From Flavobacteriales bacterium (GTDB lineage: Bacteria; Bacteroidota; Bacteroidia; Flavobacteriales; BACL11), in contig NZWX01000041.1 in NCBI GenBank assembly GCA_002697625.1, forward strand, positions 63,108 to 97,102: DNA of 33,995 nucleotides, read 5' to 3'. Below the pieces are notes generated by a model. The model had not been told where the DNA came from. It made no database searches and was given only the letters and a program-made list of their open reading frames with translations. This document shows positions 23,350 to 31,579 of this stretch, piece after piece. How positions within the stretch are numbered: the first letter of the stretch is position 1; each line of letters begins with the position of its first letter. The translations under genes were made by a program, and so were the position numbers.

Positions 23350-24603
23350 ATGAAAAAACGCAGGGTTGTTGTTACTGGAATTGGAGCGTTAACCCCGATT
23401 GGAAACAACTTACAAGACTATTGGGAAAATTTAATTAAAGGGGTGAGCGGCGCGGCGCCAATCACCCACTTTAATGCAGAAAACTTTAAAACCCAATTTG
23501 CTTGTGAGGTGAAAAACTTTAACCCGACAGATTTTTTAGATAGAAAAGAAGCTAGAAAATTAGATGTATTTAGCCAATACGCTTTGGTTGTTGCGAATGA
23601 AGCGGTACAACAATCAAAAATAAAAACAGAAGATATAAACCCAGATAGATCAGGAGTTGTTTGGGGGTCTGGTATAGGAGGAATGTCCACTTTTTTTAAT
23701 GAATCGGTAAATTACGGACAAGGAAATGGGACGCCAAGATTTAACCCCTTCTTTATTCCCAAACTAATATCAGACATCCCCGCAGGACACATCTCAATTA
23801 AATACAACCTTAGAGGTCCAAACTTTACAACCGTCTCAGCTTGCGCTTCTTCTACAAACGCTTTAATTGACGCTTATAATTATATTAAATGGGACAAGGC
23901 TGATTTGTTTATTACAGGAGGCTCAGAAGCCTGTGTTTATGAACCAGGAATAGGAGGGTTTAATGCAATGATGGCTTTATCTACTAGAAATGAAGACCCA
24001 AAAACAGCATCTCGACCATTTGACAAAAATCGAGACGGTTTTGTCATGGGAGAGGGAGCAGGGGCCTTGGTAATAGAAGAATATGAACACGCAAAAAAGA
24101 GAGGAGCTACGGTACTTGCAGAAATTGTTGGAAGCGGACTTACCGCAGATGCACATCATATTACCGCCCCACATCCAGAAGGTCTAGGAGCAAAAAACGT
24201 AATGAAACTCGCTATTGAAGACGCTGAAGTAGATGTTTCTGAAATTGACTATATAAATGTTCACGGAACCTCAACTCCATTGGGAGATATTGCGGAAACA
24301 AAAGCAATTAAGTCACTGTTTGGAGATCACGCTTATAATTTAAACATCAGTTCTACAAAATCAATGACCGGACATTTATTAGGTGCTGCTGGAGTTGTTG
24401 AAACGATTGCTTGTGTGATGGCGATAAAAAACAATATAGTTCCCCCAACCATTAATCATGAAACGTTTGATCCTGAAATAGATGAAAAACTTAATTTAAC
24501 CCTAAATAAGGCGCAAAAAAGAGAAATAAACTACGCTTTAAGTAACACCTTTGGTTTTGGTGGTCATAACGCCTCATTATTAGTTAAAAAATATAAAGAG
24601 TGA
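23350..24603 (+). CDS. fabF: 3-oxoacyl-[acyl-carrier-protein] synthase II
   Basis: FabF (417 residues, cytoplasmic) joins malonyl-ACP to acyl-ACP in fatty acid elongation. The Cys-His-His catalytic triad is complete: Cys165 in VSACASSTNAL, His305 in NVHGTSTPLGD and His406 in FGFGGHNASL. The length is normal (about 412-420). It lies between acpP and rnc, an order conserved in many bacteria. The rnc start codon is formed inside its end (GTGA overlap), indicating translational coupling. Confidence 0.97.
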   Translation: MKKRRVVVTGIGALTPIGNNLQDYWENLIKGVSGAAPITHFNAENFKTQFACEVKNFNPTDFLDRKEARKLDVFSQYALVVANEAVQQSKIKTEDINPDRSGVVWGSGIGGMSTFFNESVNYGQGNGTPRFNPFFIPKLISDIPAGHISIKYNLRGPNFTTVSACASSTNALIDAYNYIKWDKADLFITGGSEACVYEPGIGGFNAMMALSTRNEDPKTASRPFDKNRDGFVMGEGAGALVIEEYEHAKKRGATVLAEIVGSGLTADAHHITAPHPEGLGAKNVMKLAIEDAEVDVSEIDYINVHGTSTPLGDIAETKAIKSLFGDHAYNLNISSTKSMTGHLLGAAGVVETIACVMAIKNNIVPPTINHETFDPEIDEKLNLTLNKAQKREINYALSNTFGFGGHNASLLVKKYKE

Positions 24604-25292
24604 TTTTTTTAAAAAAAATCATAAAACAGATCCCTTCTTTAAACAAAAACAAAGAGGGGATTTTTATTTTTTTAAACAAAACATGTAATATTTACCCCAA
24701 TAAAATTTCATATTATAACACGGCGTTTACACACAAAACACAAAACAAAACAAACAATTATGAAAGACTAGAGTTTTTAGGGGACTCTATTTTAAATATG
24801 ACGGTAAGCGAATATTTGTTTTTAGAGCATAAAAACATAGAGGAGGGAGAACTATCAAAAAAAAGATCGATAATTATAGGTAGAAAAAATTTAAACAAAA
24901 TTGGAAAAGAATTAATACTCGAGAACCTTATAAAACACAACTTAAAATCCTTAAGTAAAAACATTTATGGCAATGTTTTAGAGTCGTTAATAGGAGCTAT
25001 TTACTTAGACTTAGGGTACAAAACCTCACAAACATTTATTAAAAAATTTATTATCCCACCACGAAACACAGATTTATTTGACCATAATTATAAAAGTAAG
25101 ATACTCGAGTGGTCTCAAAAAAACAAAAAACAGATTAAATTTGTTAACACCAAACAAAAAGGACCAGACCACCAAAAACAATACCTTATAGAATTACACA
25201 TCAATGGGGATAAGGTTTCAGAATCATGGGGTAAAACGATAAAATCAGCAGAACAAAAATCTTCTAAGATTGTAATTAATATTGTAAATTAG
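24600..25292 (+). CDS. rnc: Ribonuclease III
   Basis: RNase III (230 residues) cleaves double-stranded RNA in rRNA and mRNA processing. The nuclease signature ERLEFLGDSILNM (55-67) carries Glu55, Glu58 and Asp62. The second metal-site block is GNVLESLIGAIYLDLGY, with the key Glu128, but Asn125 occupies the place of E. coli Asp114. A double-stranded RNA-binding domain (about 163-230) completes it. The start is GTG at 24600, overlapping the fabF stop by 4 bp, giving MIFLKKIIKQ. The protein is very lysine- and asparagine-rich, like its neighbour downstream. Confidence 0.94.
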   Translation: MIFLKKIIKQIPSLNKNKEGIFIFLNKTCNIYPNKISYYNTAFTHKTQNKTNNYERLEFLGDSILNMTVSEYLFLEHKNIEEGELSKKRSIIIGRKNLNKIGKELILENLIKHNLKSLSKNIYGNVLESLIGAIYLDLGYKTSQTFIKKFIIPPRNTDLFDHNYKSKILEWSQKNKKQIKFVNTKQKGPDHQKQYLIELHINGDKVSESWGKTIKSAEQKSSKIVINIVN

Positions 25293-25298
25293 CGGCGT

Positions 25299-25709
25299 AT
25301 GAAAACCATTAAAGTAGAAAATGAATATGAAATTGACTTCCTAATTTTGGGAGTAAACTGTCATTTAAAATCATACAAACTGTGTTGGGAAATAAACAAA
25401 AAACTAAAAACAAATTTTATAAAAACAAAAAACCACCCCCACCACCAAAAAGAAGGTCAAAATTTCGAAAGATTTACTTATACTAAAAAAACCACAAAAA
25501 CCCAATACAACATTTTGACTAACAGGTCAGACACAGGATATCTAGACCCCTCCAACAAAGGTATAAACTACTTTCTTGTTGTACAAGGGGGGATATACAA
25601 CTCAAAAAAAATAATAGAAAGTTTAAATCAAATTGAAGATGTGTTATTAGTTTTTGAGTTAAATTTGTCAAAAATAAATTCAATCAGACCATTTATTATT
25701 AATGATTAA
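25299..25709 (+). CDS. IPExxxVDY-family protein
   Basis: This 136-residue protein resembles the IPExxxVDY family, a Bacteroidota-specific group of unknown function normally found between rnc and pyk, exactly as here. The family features visible are an N-terminal FLILGVNCHLKSYKLCWEIN stretch (about 14-33) and a later DPSNKGINYFLVVQG segment (about 83-97). The second is a degenerate form of the name-giving motif, with Asp-Pro-Ser and Ile-Asn-Tyr in place of Ile-Pro-Glu and Val-Asp-Tyr. The gene is 6 bp after rnc and overlaps pyk by 8 bp. Function is unknown. The conserved link to rnc and pyk may reflect co-expression only. Confidence 0.82.
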   Translation: MKTIKVENEYEIDFLILGVNCHLKSYKLCWEINKKLKTNFIKTKNHPHHQKEGQNFERFTYTKKTTKTQYNILTNRSDTGYLDPSNKGINYFLVVQGGIYNSKKIIESLNQIEDVLLVFELNLSKINSIRPFIIND

Positions 25710-27123
25710 TAAAACAAAAATAGTAGCAACTATAGGGCCATCAACTTCTTCAAAAGAGATGATAAAAAAGATGGTTCTTAGGGGCGTTAATGTATGTAGA
25801 ATAAACTTCTCGCATTCTACACACGATCAAGCAAAAGAGATAATTAATAACATAAAAGAAGTAAACAAAGAGTTGCGGGTACACACAGCAATATTAGCAG
25901 ACTTACAAGGACCTAAAATACGAGTTGGAACTTTTGAAAAACCCAAAAAACTCAGAAAAGGATCTTATATACACTTCACCACAAACCATAAAAATAAGGA
26001 GGATATCTATATAAGTTATCCAAACTTTCCGAAAGACGTACAAAAAGGAGACAGAGTACTGCTAGATGATGGGAAAATATCATTACAGGTACTTGAAACA
26101 AATCAAAAAAACAGAGTTAAACTTAAGGTTGTTTTTGGAGGACTTTTAAAGTCTAACAAAGGGGTAAACCTACCACAGACACACGTTTCTTTACCCTGTT
26201 TAACTAAAAAAGACAAGAAAGACCTAGAGTTTATATTAGATGAAAAAATAGAGTGGATTGGACTTTCATTTGTTAGGTCAGCTGGGGATGTAAATACTCT
26301 AAAAAAAATTATAAAACGACATAAAACATCAAAAGCTTTAGTAATTGCAAAAATTGAAAAACCAGAAGCTATTTCAGATATTGATAATATAATATTAAAA
26401 ACAGACGCCATAATGGTTGCCAGGGGAGATTTAGGTGTTGAAGTACCGCTACATAAAGTTCCGGTTTACCAGAAAATGATTGTACAAAAATGTATTTCCC
26501 AATCCAAACCAGTGGTGATAGCTACACAAATGTTAGAGAGCATGACAGACAATATTTTTGCAACAAGAGCAGAGGTAAATGATGTTGCGAACTCTGTAAT
26601 TGATGGGGCGGACGCAATGATGCTTAGTGGAGAAACTTCTATAGGTAAGCACCCATTAAGAGTGGTAGACACCATGAGAAAAGTGATTAAGGATGTGGAA
26701 AGAAGCAAGCATTCAATTTCCAAAAACACCTCAGAAAGAGAGTTGGTAAAAAATGAAAGATTTGTTTCTAATGCGATTTGCGCAAACGCTTGCCAGATTT
26801 CAGAAAAAGTCAAAGCAACAGCAATTATTACCGCAACCTATTCAGGATACAACACAATAAAAACATCGAGTTACAGACCAACAGCATATATTTATGCCTT
26901 TACAAACAATCATACTATTTTAAACACATTAAGTTTGGTTTGGGGGGTAAAAGCTTTTTATTATGACGGGGGAAAAACAACAGACGATACAGTATTAGAA
27001 ACACAAAACTTTCTGAAAACGAAGAAACACGTAAAAAGGGGTGATAAAGTAATAAACATAGCTAGCATGCCAGCTGAAGAAAGAGGCATGACCAATATGA
27101 TGAAACTAAGTAAAGTAAAATGA
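25702..27123 (+). CDS. pyk: Pyruvate kinase
   Basis: Pyruvate kinase (473 residues) makes pyruvate and ATP from phosphoenolpyruvate and ADP, the last step of glycolysis. The N-terminal KTKIVATIGPSTSS and CRINFSHSTHD hold the nucleotide and potassium-site residues. The catalytic segment is VIAKIEKPEAI, followed by MVARGDLGVEV and PVVIATQMLESM. A B domain interrupts the barrel at about residues 70-165, and the C-terminal regulatory domain is complete. It begins inside the IPExxxVDY gene (8-bp overlap), and its last bases overlap the M42 peptidase ATG (ATGA). Confidence 0.97.
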   Translation: MINKTKIVATIGPSTSSKEMIKKMVLRGVNVCRINFSHSTHDQAKEIINNIKEVNKELRVHTAILADLQGPKIRVGTFEKPKKLRKGSYIHFTTNHKNKEDIYISYPNFPKDVQKGDRVLLDDGKISLQVLETNQKNRVKLKVVFGGLLKSNKGVNLPQTHVSLPCLTKKDKKDLEFILDEKIEWIGLSFVRSAGDVNTLKKIIKRHKTSKALVIAKIEKPEAISDIDNIILKTDAIMVARGDLGVEVPLHKVPVYQKMIVQKCISQSKPVVIATQMLESMTDNIFATRAEVNDVANSVIDGADAMMLSGETSIGKHPLRVVDTMRKVIKDVERSKHSISKNTSERELVKNERFVSNAICANACQISEKVKATAIITATYSGYNTIKTSSYRPTAYIYAFTNNHTILNTLSLVWGVKAFYYDGGKTTDDTVLETQNFLKTKKHVKRGDKVINIASMPAEERGMTNMMKLSKVK

Positions 27124-28166
27124 TAAACACAAAATTATTAGCAGAGATTTGTGAGGTTGCTGGAGCTCCAGGACACGAACAAAGAGTAAGGGAAATTGTA
27201 CTTAGAGAGGTAAAATCGCTAGTAGATGAAATAAAAATTGATAACATGGGAAATGTTGTTGCAATCAAAAAAGGTGATAAAGACAAAAAAGTTATGATAG
27301 CGGCCCATATGGACGAGATTGGATTTATTGTAACTCACATTGACGATAAAGGATTTATCTTTTTCCACACCCTTGGAGGTTTTGATCCAAAAACACTTAC
27401 CGCTCAAAGAGTAATTATTCATGGAAAAAAAGATGTTGTTGGTGTAATGGGGAGCAAACCAATTCATTTGATGAATGCAACAGATAGAGCAAAAGTTCCT
27501 ACAATTAAAGATTACTTTATAGACACAGGAAGATCAAAAAAAGAGTTGGATAAAATTATTTCGGTAGGAGACACCATAACAAGAGAAAGAGAATTGATTG
27601 AAATGGGGGATTGTTTAAATTGTAAATCATTAGACAATAGAGTTTCGGTTTTTATTTTGATTGAAATGTTCCGTGAGATGAAGAAGAAACCACCTTATGA
27701 TGTATATGGAGTGTTTACAGTACAAGAAGAAATTGGGATTAGAGGAGCGAACGTATCCTCAATGGACATAAATCCAGATTTTGGTTTTGGACTAGACACC
27801 ACAATCGCCTGGGACACACCGGGAAGCACCAAACAAGAACAGGTTTCTGCACTAGGAGACGGGGCGTGTATTAAAGTAATGGATTCTTCCACAGTTTCTG
27901 ACTATAGAATGGTAAAATATATGAAAGAAATTTCAAAAAAGAAAAAATTAAAAACACAATTAGAAATTTTACCAGCAGGAGGAACAGATACAGCAGGAAT
28001 ACAAAGAATGAACCCAGGAGGGTGTATTGCGGGAGCTGTTTCTATACCAACAAGGCACATACACCAAGTGATAGAAATGGTGCATAAAAACGATGTTAGA
28101 GGAGCAATTGACCTATTAAAACACTCAGTAGAAAACCTACACACCTACAACTGGAAATTCAAATAA
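27120..28166 (+). CDS. M42-family metallo-aminopeptidase
   Basis: This 348-residue cytoplasmic enzyme belongs to the M42 glutamyl-aminopeptidase/TET family, often misnamed endoglucanase M. The di-metal site is intact: His63 and Asp65 in AAHMDEIGF, bridging Asp172 in KSLDNRV, Glu203-Glu204 in VQEEIGIRG, Asp226 in LDTTIA and His315 in RHIHQVIE. These enzymes form dodecameric tetrahedra that trim peptides released by proteases. The start overlaps pyk by 4 bp, so it is the last gene of the acpP-to-pyk operon. No signal peptide is present. Confidence 0.93.
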   Translation: MINTKLLAEICEVAGAPGHEQRVREIVLREVKSLVDEIKIDNMGNVVAIKKGDKDKKVMIAAHMDEIGFIVTHIDDKGFIFFHTLGGFDPKTLTAQRVIIHGKKDVVGVMGSKPIHLMNATDRAKVPTIKDYFIDTGRSKKELDKIISVGDTITRERELIEMGDCLNCKSLDNRVSVFILIEMFREMKKKPPYDVYGVFTVQEEIGIRGANVSSMDINPDFGFGLDTTIAWDTPGSTKQEQVSALGDGACIKVMDSSTVSDYRMVKYMKEISKKKKLKTQLEILPAGGTDTAGIQRMNPGGCIAGAVSIPTRHIHQVIEMVHKNDVRGAIDLLKHSVENLHTYNWKFK

Positions 28167-28327
28167 AAAACCATCAAAAAACGCAACAAAAAATTAATTA
28201 TAAGAAATTTTTGAATATCCGTTTATCTTTTTTATTTCAACAATTTTGAAACGGGAACGATAGGTTTACAAATAAAGAGCTCATTATTATTGAGTAGGTT
28301 TTTTTGTTTTTGAGAAAAAAATAAAAA

Positions 28328-28771
28328 TTGAAAACATTTAAAAATATCACAATCTATGTAATGAGCTTATTATATGTGACTGTTGGAATCAAACATTTTA
28401 CAAATACCGATTTCTTTGTTGCAATTGTGCCTCCAATCATAAATTGGAAAGAGGAAGCTGTTCTAATAAGTGGGGTTTTTGAAGTGATACTTGGGGTGTT
28501 ATTATTATTTAATCCGACTAGGAAATTAGCAGCGTGGGGAATAATTTTATTATTAATTTCTGTGTTTCCTGCAAATATATATTTATATGTTTCAGAAACT
28601 GCTAGAGAGATGCTCAGCGTTTCTAAGGGTCAATCTTTATTCAGAATACCTTTCCAAATTCCATTAATAATTATAGCATATTGGCATTCAACAGAAACAC
28701 ACTCAAAGGAATTATCAATAATATGTAGCGGATTGTTTATACCAACGATTATCTATTTTATAACAATCTAA
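28328..28771 (+). CDS. DoxX-like four-helix membrane protein
   Basis: This 147-residue membrane protein has four hydrophobic helices and resembles the DoxX family. It opens with MSLLYVTVGIKHFTNTDFFV (12-31), the usual tyrosine- and glycine-containing first helix. A VFEVILGVLLLF helix and a FPANIYLYV segment with a conserved Asn follow. DoxX-type proteins are tied to thiol/redox defence in some bacteria, but the function here is unknown. No ATG lies at the right place; the TTG at 28328 gives the N terminus expected for the family. An ATG at codon 12 (28361) would remove the start of helix 1. A hairpin terminator follows. Confidence 0.75.
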   Translation: MKTFKNITIYVMSLLYVTVGIKHFTNTDFFVAIVPPIINWKEEAVLISGVFEVILGVLLLFNPTRKLAAWGIILLLISVFPANIYLYVSETAREMLSVSKGQSLFRIPFQIPLIIIAYWHSTETHSKELSIICSGLFIPTIIYFITI

Positions 28772-28780
28772 ATAAGTAAA

Positions 28781-28812
28781 AAGAAACCCACTCATTTGAG
28801 AGGGTTTTCTTC
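28781..28812. terminator. Bidirectional intrinsic terminator between convergent genes
   Basis: GAAACCC-A-CTC (28783-28793) pairs with GAG-A-GGGTTTT (28798-28808) with one A-A mismatch and a 4-base loop. T-rich runs follow on both strands. It sits between the convergent DoxX-like and esterase genes. Confidence 0.8.
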
Positions 28813-29852
28813 TATTCAACAATTATTTTCTTCTCCACCGTCCCATCATCATAGATGTAAAAGAGAGGTTTACTATTAAGATCTTTAGAATCTCTTCCTA
28901 ACAAATCCACCGTTCTAATAAGAATTTTAGAATTTACAATATCAACATCAATCACATTTGTTGAGTTACAACCAATGAGACCAGTCATGTCGAATTTAGA
29001 CAAAAAGTTCCATAACTCAACATTAGCATTAATATCTTGATTTCCCCATGAACTTAAGGGAGAGGGCCAATCGTGTCCTCCATTAATAATTTTCAACTCT
29101 TCAACAGACACACATCCATCTCCATTTTGCCATGAATACCTTTCAACAGTGCTCCCGTCTGTAGTATTTAAATCCGGTAACTGCGTTATTATTGGAATAA
29201 CCTCCGTATTATTTGAGTATGACCAGAAACTATCTATCGCGGCGACTGAAAAATACCATCCATTTATTGTGTCATTATAAGGATGTATGTCATCATCAGT
29301 TCCATTTATACTTAGTACAGCAGTAGGATGTGTTATGTTACAATTTGCAAATGCTCCATAAAAAGCAGCGCCAGCAACCGATGCAATTGCTGTTATTTTA
29401 TTATTGAGCTGACAAGCTAACTCATAAGAAAACATACCCCCAAGAGAATATCCGCACGCATATATCCTATTTAAATCTATATTATATTCAGATGAAATTG
29501 TATCAATTAAAGTTTCAATAAAAAAGATGTCTTTATGATTTGTCGGTTCTTTATGTAACCAATTTGTTGAATTACCATCGTTTGGATCTTCAAGCGCCTG
29601 AGGATACACCAAGATAAATCCAGCTGTATCAGAAATAGATCTAAAATCCGCTTCATAATTCATAAAATCATTTGCATATCCCGAGCCGCCATGCAAAGCA
29701 AACAATATTGGAGTCGAAATTGATGGTGAATAATTTTGTGGAACATATATAATATATTCTCTATTATTTCCATCATACAAAACATTTTCTGTAGTTAATT
29801 GTTGTGACATACCGACATAAGGTAAACATAATAAAAGGAGTAGTTTTTTCAT
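28812..29852 (-). CDS. Secreted alpha/beta-hydrolase esterase (PHB-depolymerase/feruloyl-esterase type) with T9SS-like tail
   Basis: This 346-residue secreted enzyme has a signal peptide (MKKLLLLLCLPYVGMSQ) and an alpha/beta-hydrolase domain of the PHB-depolymerase (LpqC/Esterase_phb) type. The catalytic serine is Ser136 in CGYSLGGMFSYE, with the oxyanion region ALHGGSG at about 52-58. The acid is probably Asp186 in NGTDDD, and the base His260 in GGHDWPS. Likely substrates are polyesters or acylated polysaccharides. The last 35 residues (RTVDLLGRDSKDL to KKIIVE) resemble a short C-terminal tail common on secreted proteins of marine Flavobacteria and may act as a T9SS signal. A TACTTTTG box lies 5 nt before the ATG. 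Confidence 0.87.
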   Translation of the reverse strand: MKKLLLLLCLPYVGMSQQLTTENVLYDGNNREYIIYVPQNYSPSISTPILFALHGGSGYANDFMNYEADFRSISDTAGFILVYPQALEDPNDGNSTNWLHKEPTNHKDIFFIETLIDTISSEYNIDLNRIYACGYSLGGMFSYELACQLNNKITAIASVAGAAFYGAFANCNITHPTAVLSINGTDDDIHPYNDTINGWYFSVAAIDSFWSYSNNTEVIPIITQLPDLNTTDGSTVERYSWQNGDGCVSVEELKIINGGHDWPSPLSSWGNQDINANVELWNFLSKFDMTGLIGCNSTNVIDVDIVNSKILIRTVDLLGRDSKDLNSKPLFYIYDDGTVEKKIIVE

Positions 29853-29856
29853 AATG

Positions 29857-29864
29857 CAAAAGTA
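29857..29864 (-). promoter_or_regulatory. Esterase-gene promoter -7 box next to the start codon
   Basis: TACTTTTG on the minus strand (29864-29857) is an exact TAnnTTTG match, and the ATG starts 5 nt later. This is the same spacing as at purN and implies little or no 5' leader. Confidence 0.5.
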
Positions 29865-29885
29865 TATAATAATTATCTAAAAAAA

Positions 29886-29950
29886 GCTCGAAGCTGGGAC
29901 CGAGAGGTCCACCATAGCGTAATCCATCTCATTATGAGTTAAGATTCCAC
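29886..29950 (-). other. GC-rich structured intergenic island after ppk2
   Basis: Within the 123-bp gap between ppk2 and the esterase gene, 29886-29925 has 24 G/C in 40 bases, far above its surroundings. A perfect GGACC-N4-GGTCC hairpin is at 29897-29910, next to AGCT-N3-AGCT at 29885-29895, which on the minus strand is followed by a T-run. A palindromic CTCAT-N-ATGAG lies at 29928-29938. It may be the ppk2 terminator, a small RNA, or a remnant of another element. I do not recognise the family. Confidence 0.5.
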
Positions 29951-29975
29951 TTTTTTAATAATATATAATTAGCTT

Positions 29976-30809
29976 TTATATAATTTGTTTTAGTTGATTA
30001 AGTAATTTATATTGTTCTTGTGTCAAGTTATTAAAAATTACTCCAGATATTTTTATTTTTTTTTCTTCACTATCAAAACTCCACGATTTTGGTTTTAAAT
30101 TAATTTTATCATCATAATCAATACATTCAAGTACATATCTTAATGCGTTAAGTCTAGCAGTGAGTTTGTTATTAGAATTTATCACAGTCCACGGTGAAAA
30201 TTTTGTTGAGGTTTTTTCAAACATAACCAATTTATAATACGAATAAGTATCCCATTTAGATAATGAATTAATATCATTTTGAGAAAGCTTCCAGTACTTT
30301 AACGAATGATTTTTTCTAATTTCAAAGCGTTTAACTTGAGTCTTCTTGTCTACCGAAAGATAAATTTTAATCAAAATAACTCCCCTCTCTATTTGATTTT
30401 TCTCCCAGATATTAACATTCTTTAAAAAATATTTATACTGTCCTTTTGTACAATAAGACATAGTTGGTTGTATCATAGCTCTTGAATACCATGATCGATC
30501 AAAAAAAACAATCTCACCTACATCAGGTAGTTGAGCTTCAAATGTTTTAAACCAAGATTTATTTTGTTTTTCTGTGGGAGACCCTAGTTGAAAAACCCTA
30601 TGATGTAATGGCATTAGATTTTCAACCATATGTTTAATAGCAGATCCTTTTCCCGCAGCATCTCTTCCTTCAAAAACTATAGCTAAACGTTTGTTGTTTT
30701 TAAGAACCCACTCCTGTAATTTGAGAAGTTCTACTTGCAGTCTAAATTTTTCCTTTTGGAATTGTGAATCAGATATTTTTTTAAAAGTATTATAAAATTT
30801 AACACTCAT
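29976..30809 (-). CDS. ppk2: Polyphosphate kinase 2
   Basis: This 277-residue cytoplasmic enzyme belongs to the PPK2 family, which moves phosphate between polyphosphate and nucleotides. Walker A is GRDAAGKGS (48-56), and Walker B is VFFDRSWYSR with Asp104. A lid region follows (TMSYCTKGQYKYFLKNVN, about 115-132). The length and single domain point to a one-domain class I-type enzyme; whether ADP, GDP or AMP is favoured cannot be read with certainty. A promoter box is 13 nt upstream. The NUDIX gene lies upstream on the same strand, 85 bp away. Confidence 0.92.
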   Translation of the reverse strand: MSVKFYNTFKKISDSQFQKEKFRLQVELLKLQEWVLKNNKRLAIVFEGRDAAGKGSAIKHMVENLMPLHHRVFQLGSPTEKQNKSWFKTFEAQLPDVGEIVFFDRSWYSRAMIQPTMSYCTKGQYKYFLKNVNIWEKNQIERGVILIKIYLSVDKKTQVKRFEIRKNHSLKYWKLSQNDINSLSKWDTYSYYKLVMFEKTSTKFSPWTVINSNNKLTARLNALRYVLECIDYDDKINLKPKSWSFDSEEKKIKISGVIFNNLTQEQYKLLNQLKQII

Positions 30810-30822
30810 AAATAATTTTATT

Positions 30823-30830
30823 CAAAAATA
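30823..30830 (-). promoter_or_regulatory. Probable ppk2 promoter -7 box
   Basis: TATTTTTG (30830-30823 on the minus strand) is an exact TAnnTTTG match, 13 nt before the ppk2 ATG. Upstream lies an alternating AT tract without a TTG. Confidence 0.45.
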
Positions 30831-30894
30831 TGATATATATATTTTATATATATTATAATAATATTAAATATACTGTCTAAATGTTAAGTTTAGG

Positions 30895-31326
30895 TTAATT
30901 TTTATCTAGAAATGAACTCACTACATCGCAAACATAATTGCGTGAACTTTTTAGAAAGGGAGTCAATTCTGAAATTGAAACCCACTTTGCATCTGTAATA
31001 GATTCTTCATGATCAGGAATTAGAGTTAAATCATTATTATCATAGTACATCAAGAACCATTTCGCAGTTTTAATAATTTTTTTATTCTTTTTTTTCGAAG
31101 AATATTTAGTTGAAATTAATGGCTTTATTAATTTTAATTTATTTTTGACCACCCCTGTTTCTTCAGCTACTTCTCTTAGAGCGGCGCATTCATGTGTCTC
31201 TTGTAAATCAAGCTTTCCCTTAGGAAGATCCCAAAGACTTTTTCTGAAAATTAAAAGAAGTTCATTTTGATTATTGACAACTAACCCACCGGCAGTTTCT
31301 TTCTTAAAATTTATACGATTTAACAT
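30895..31326 (-). CDS. NUDIX hydrolase
   Basis: This 143-residue protein has a complete Nudix box, G-KLDLQ-E-THECAAL-REVAEETGV (about 37-58), preceded by SLWDLPKGKLD. It should hydrolyse a nucleoside diphosphate linked to another group. WDLPKGK before the box is common in diadenosine-polyphosphate and RNA 5'-pyrophosphate hydrolases, but a precise substrate cannot be assigned. It is on the same strand as ppk2, 85 bp upstream; both act on phosphoanhydrides, although ppk2 has its own promoter. No signal peptide is present. Confidence 0.9.
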   Translation of the reverse strand: MLNRINFKKETAGGLVVNNQNELLLIFRKSLWDLPKGKLDLQETHECAALREVAEETGVVKNKLKLIKPLISTKYSSKKKNKKIIKTAKWFLMYYDNNDLTLIPDHEESITDAKWVSISELTPFLKSSRNYVCDVVSSFLDKN

Positions 31327-31429
31327 AATACAAATAGAAACAATAATCTATTTATTTTTAAAATTCACAAAACCTTTTTTAAACAATTTGGCATTAAAAA
31401 CTATTATTAAATGTATTAACTAAGGCTTA

Positions 31430-31549
31430 CTAAAAATGTCTATATTTATCATTGATAGAGTGGCATTCAAAGTATTCTTTTCTATCTTTTAAAATTTGAC
31501 GTATTAAAATAGTAATAAATACCGAGCTCAGTATTAAGAATGTAATCAT
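31430..31549 (-). CDS. Probable 39-residue single-helix membrane protein
   Basis: A short reading frame of 39 codons plus TAG starts with ATG at 31549-31547. Its first half is strongly hydrophobic (MITFLILSSVFITI, then LIRQIL) and would form one membrane helix. The second half is charged, from KDRKEYFECHSIND to YRHF, giving a small anchored protein with a cytoplasmic or exposed tail and one Cys. An exact TAnnTTTG box (31579-31572) lies 22 nt upstream on the same strand, which supports expression. It stands alone between the TonB receptor gene and the NUDIX gene. No family is recognised, and chance cannot be excluded. Confidence 0.4.
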   Translation of the reverse strand: MITFLILSSVFITILIRQILKDRKEYFECHSINDKYRHF

Positions 31550-31571
31550 AATTTTCTAATTTTTTATGACA

Positions 31572-31579
31572 CAAACATA
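31572..31579 (-). promoter_or_regulatory. Possible promoter box of the small ORF
   Basis: TATGTTTG on the minus strand (31579-31572) fits TAnnTTTG, 22 nt before the ATG of the 39-codon reading frame. No TTG is at the usual -33 distance. Confidence 0.35.

Noticed and set aside
28219..28294. Inverted repeats CCGTTT...AAACGG and CTCA...TGAG upstream of the DoxX-like gene
   Set aside because: Arms are only 4-6 bp with loops of 7-24 bases, which is expected by chance.
29885..29940. Short minus-strand peptides across the GC-rich island (16-19 codons)
   Set aside because: Two frames are open over the same bases because the sequence is GC-rich; neither has a start context, length or similarity that supports coding.
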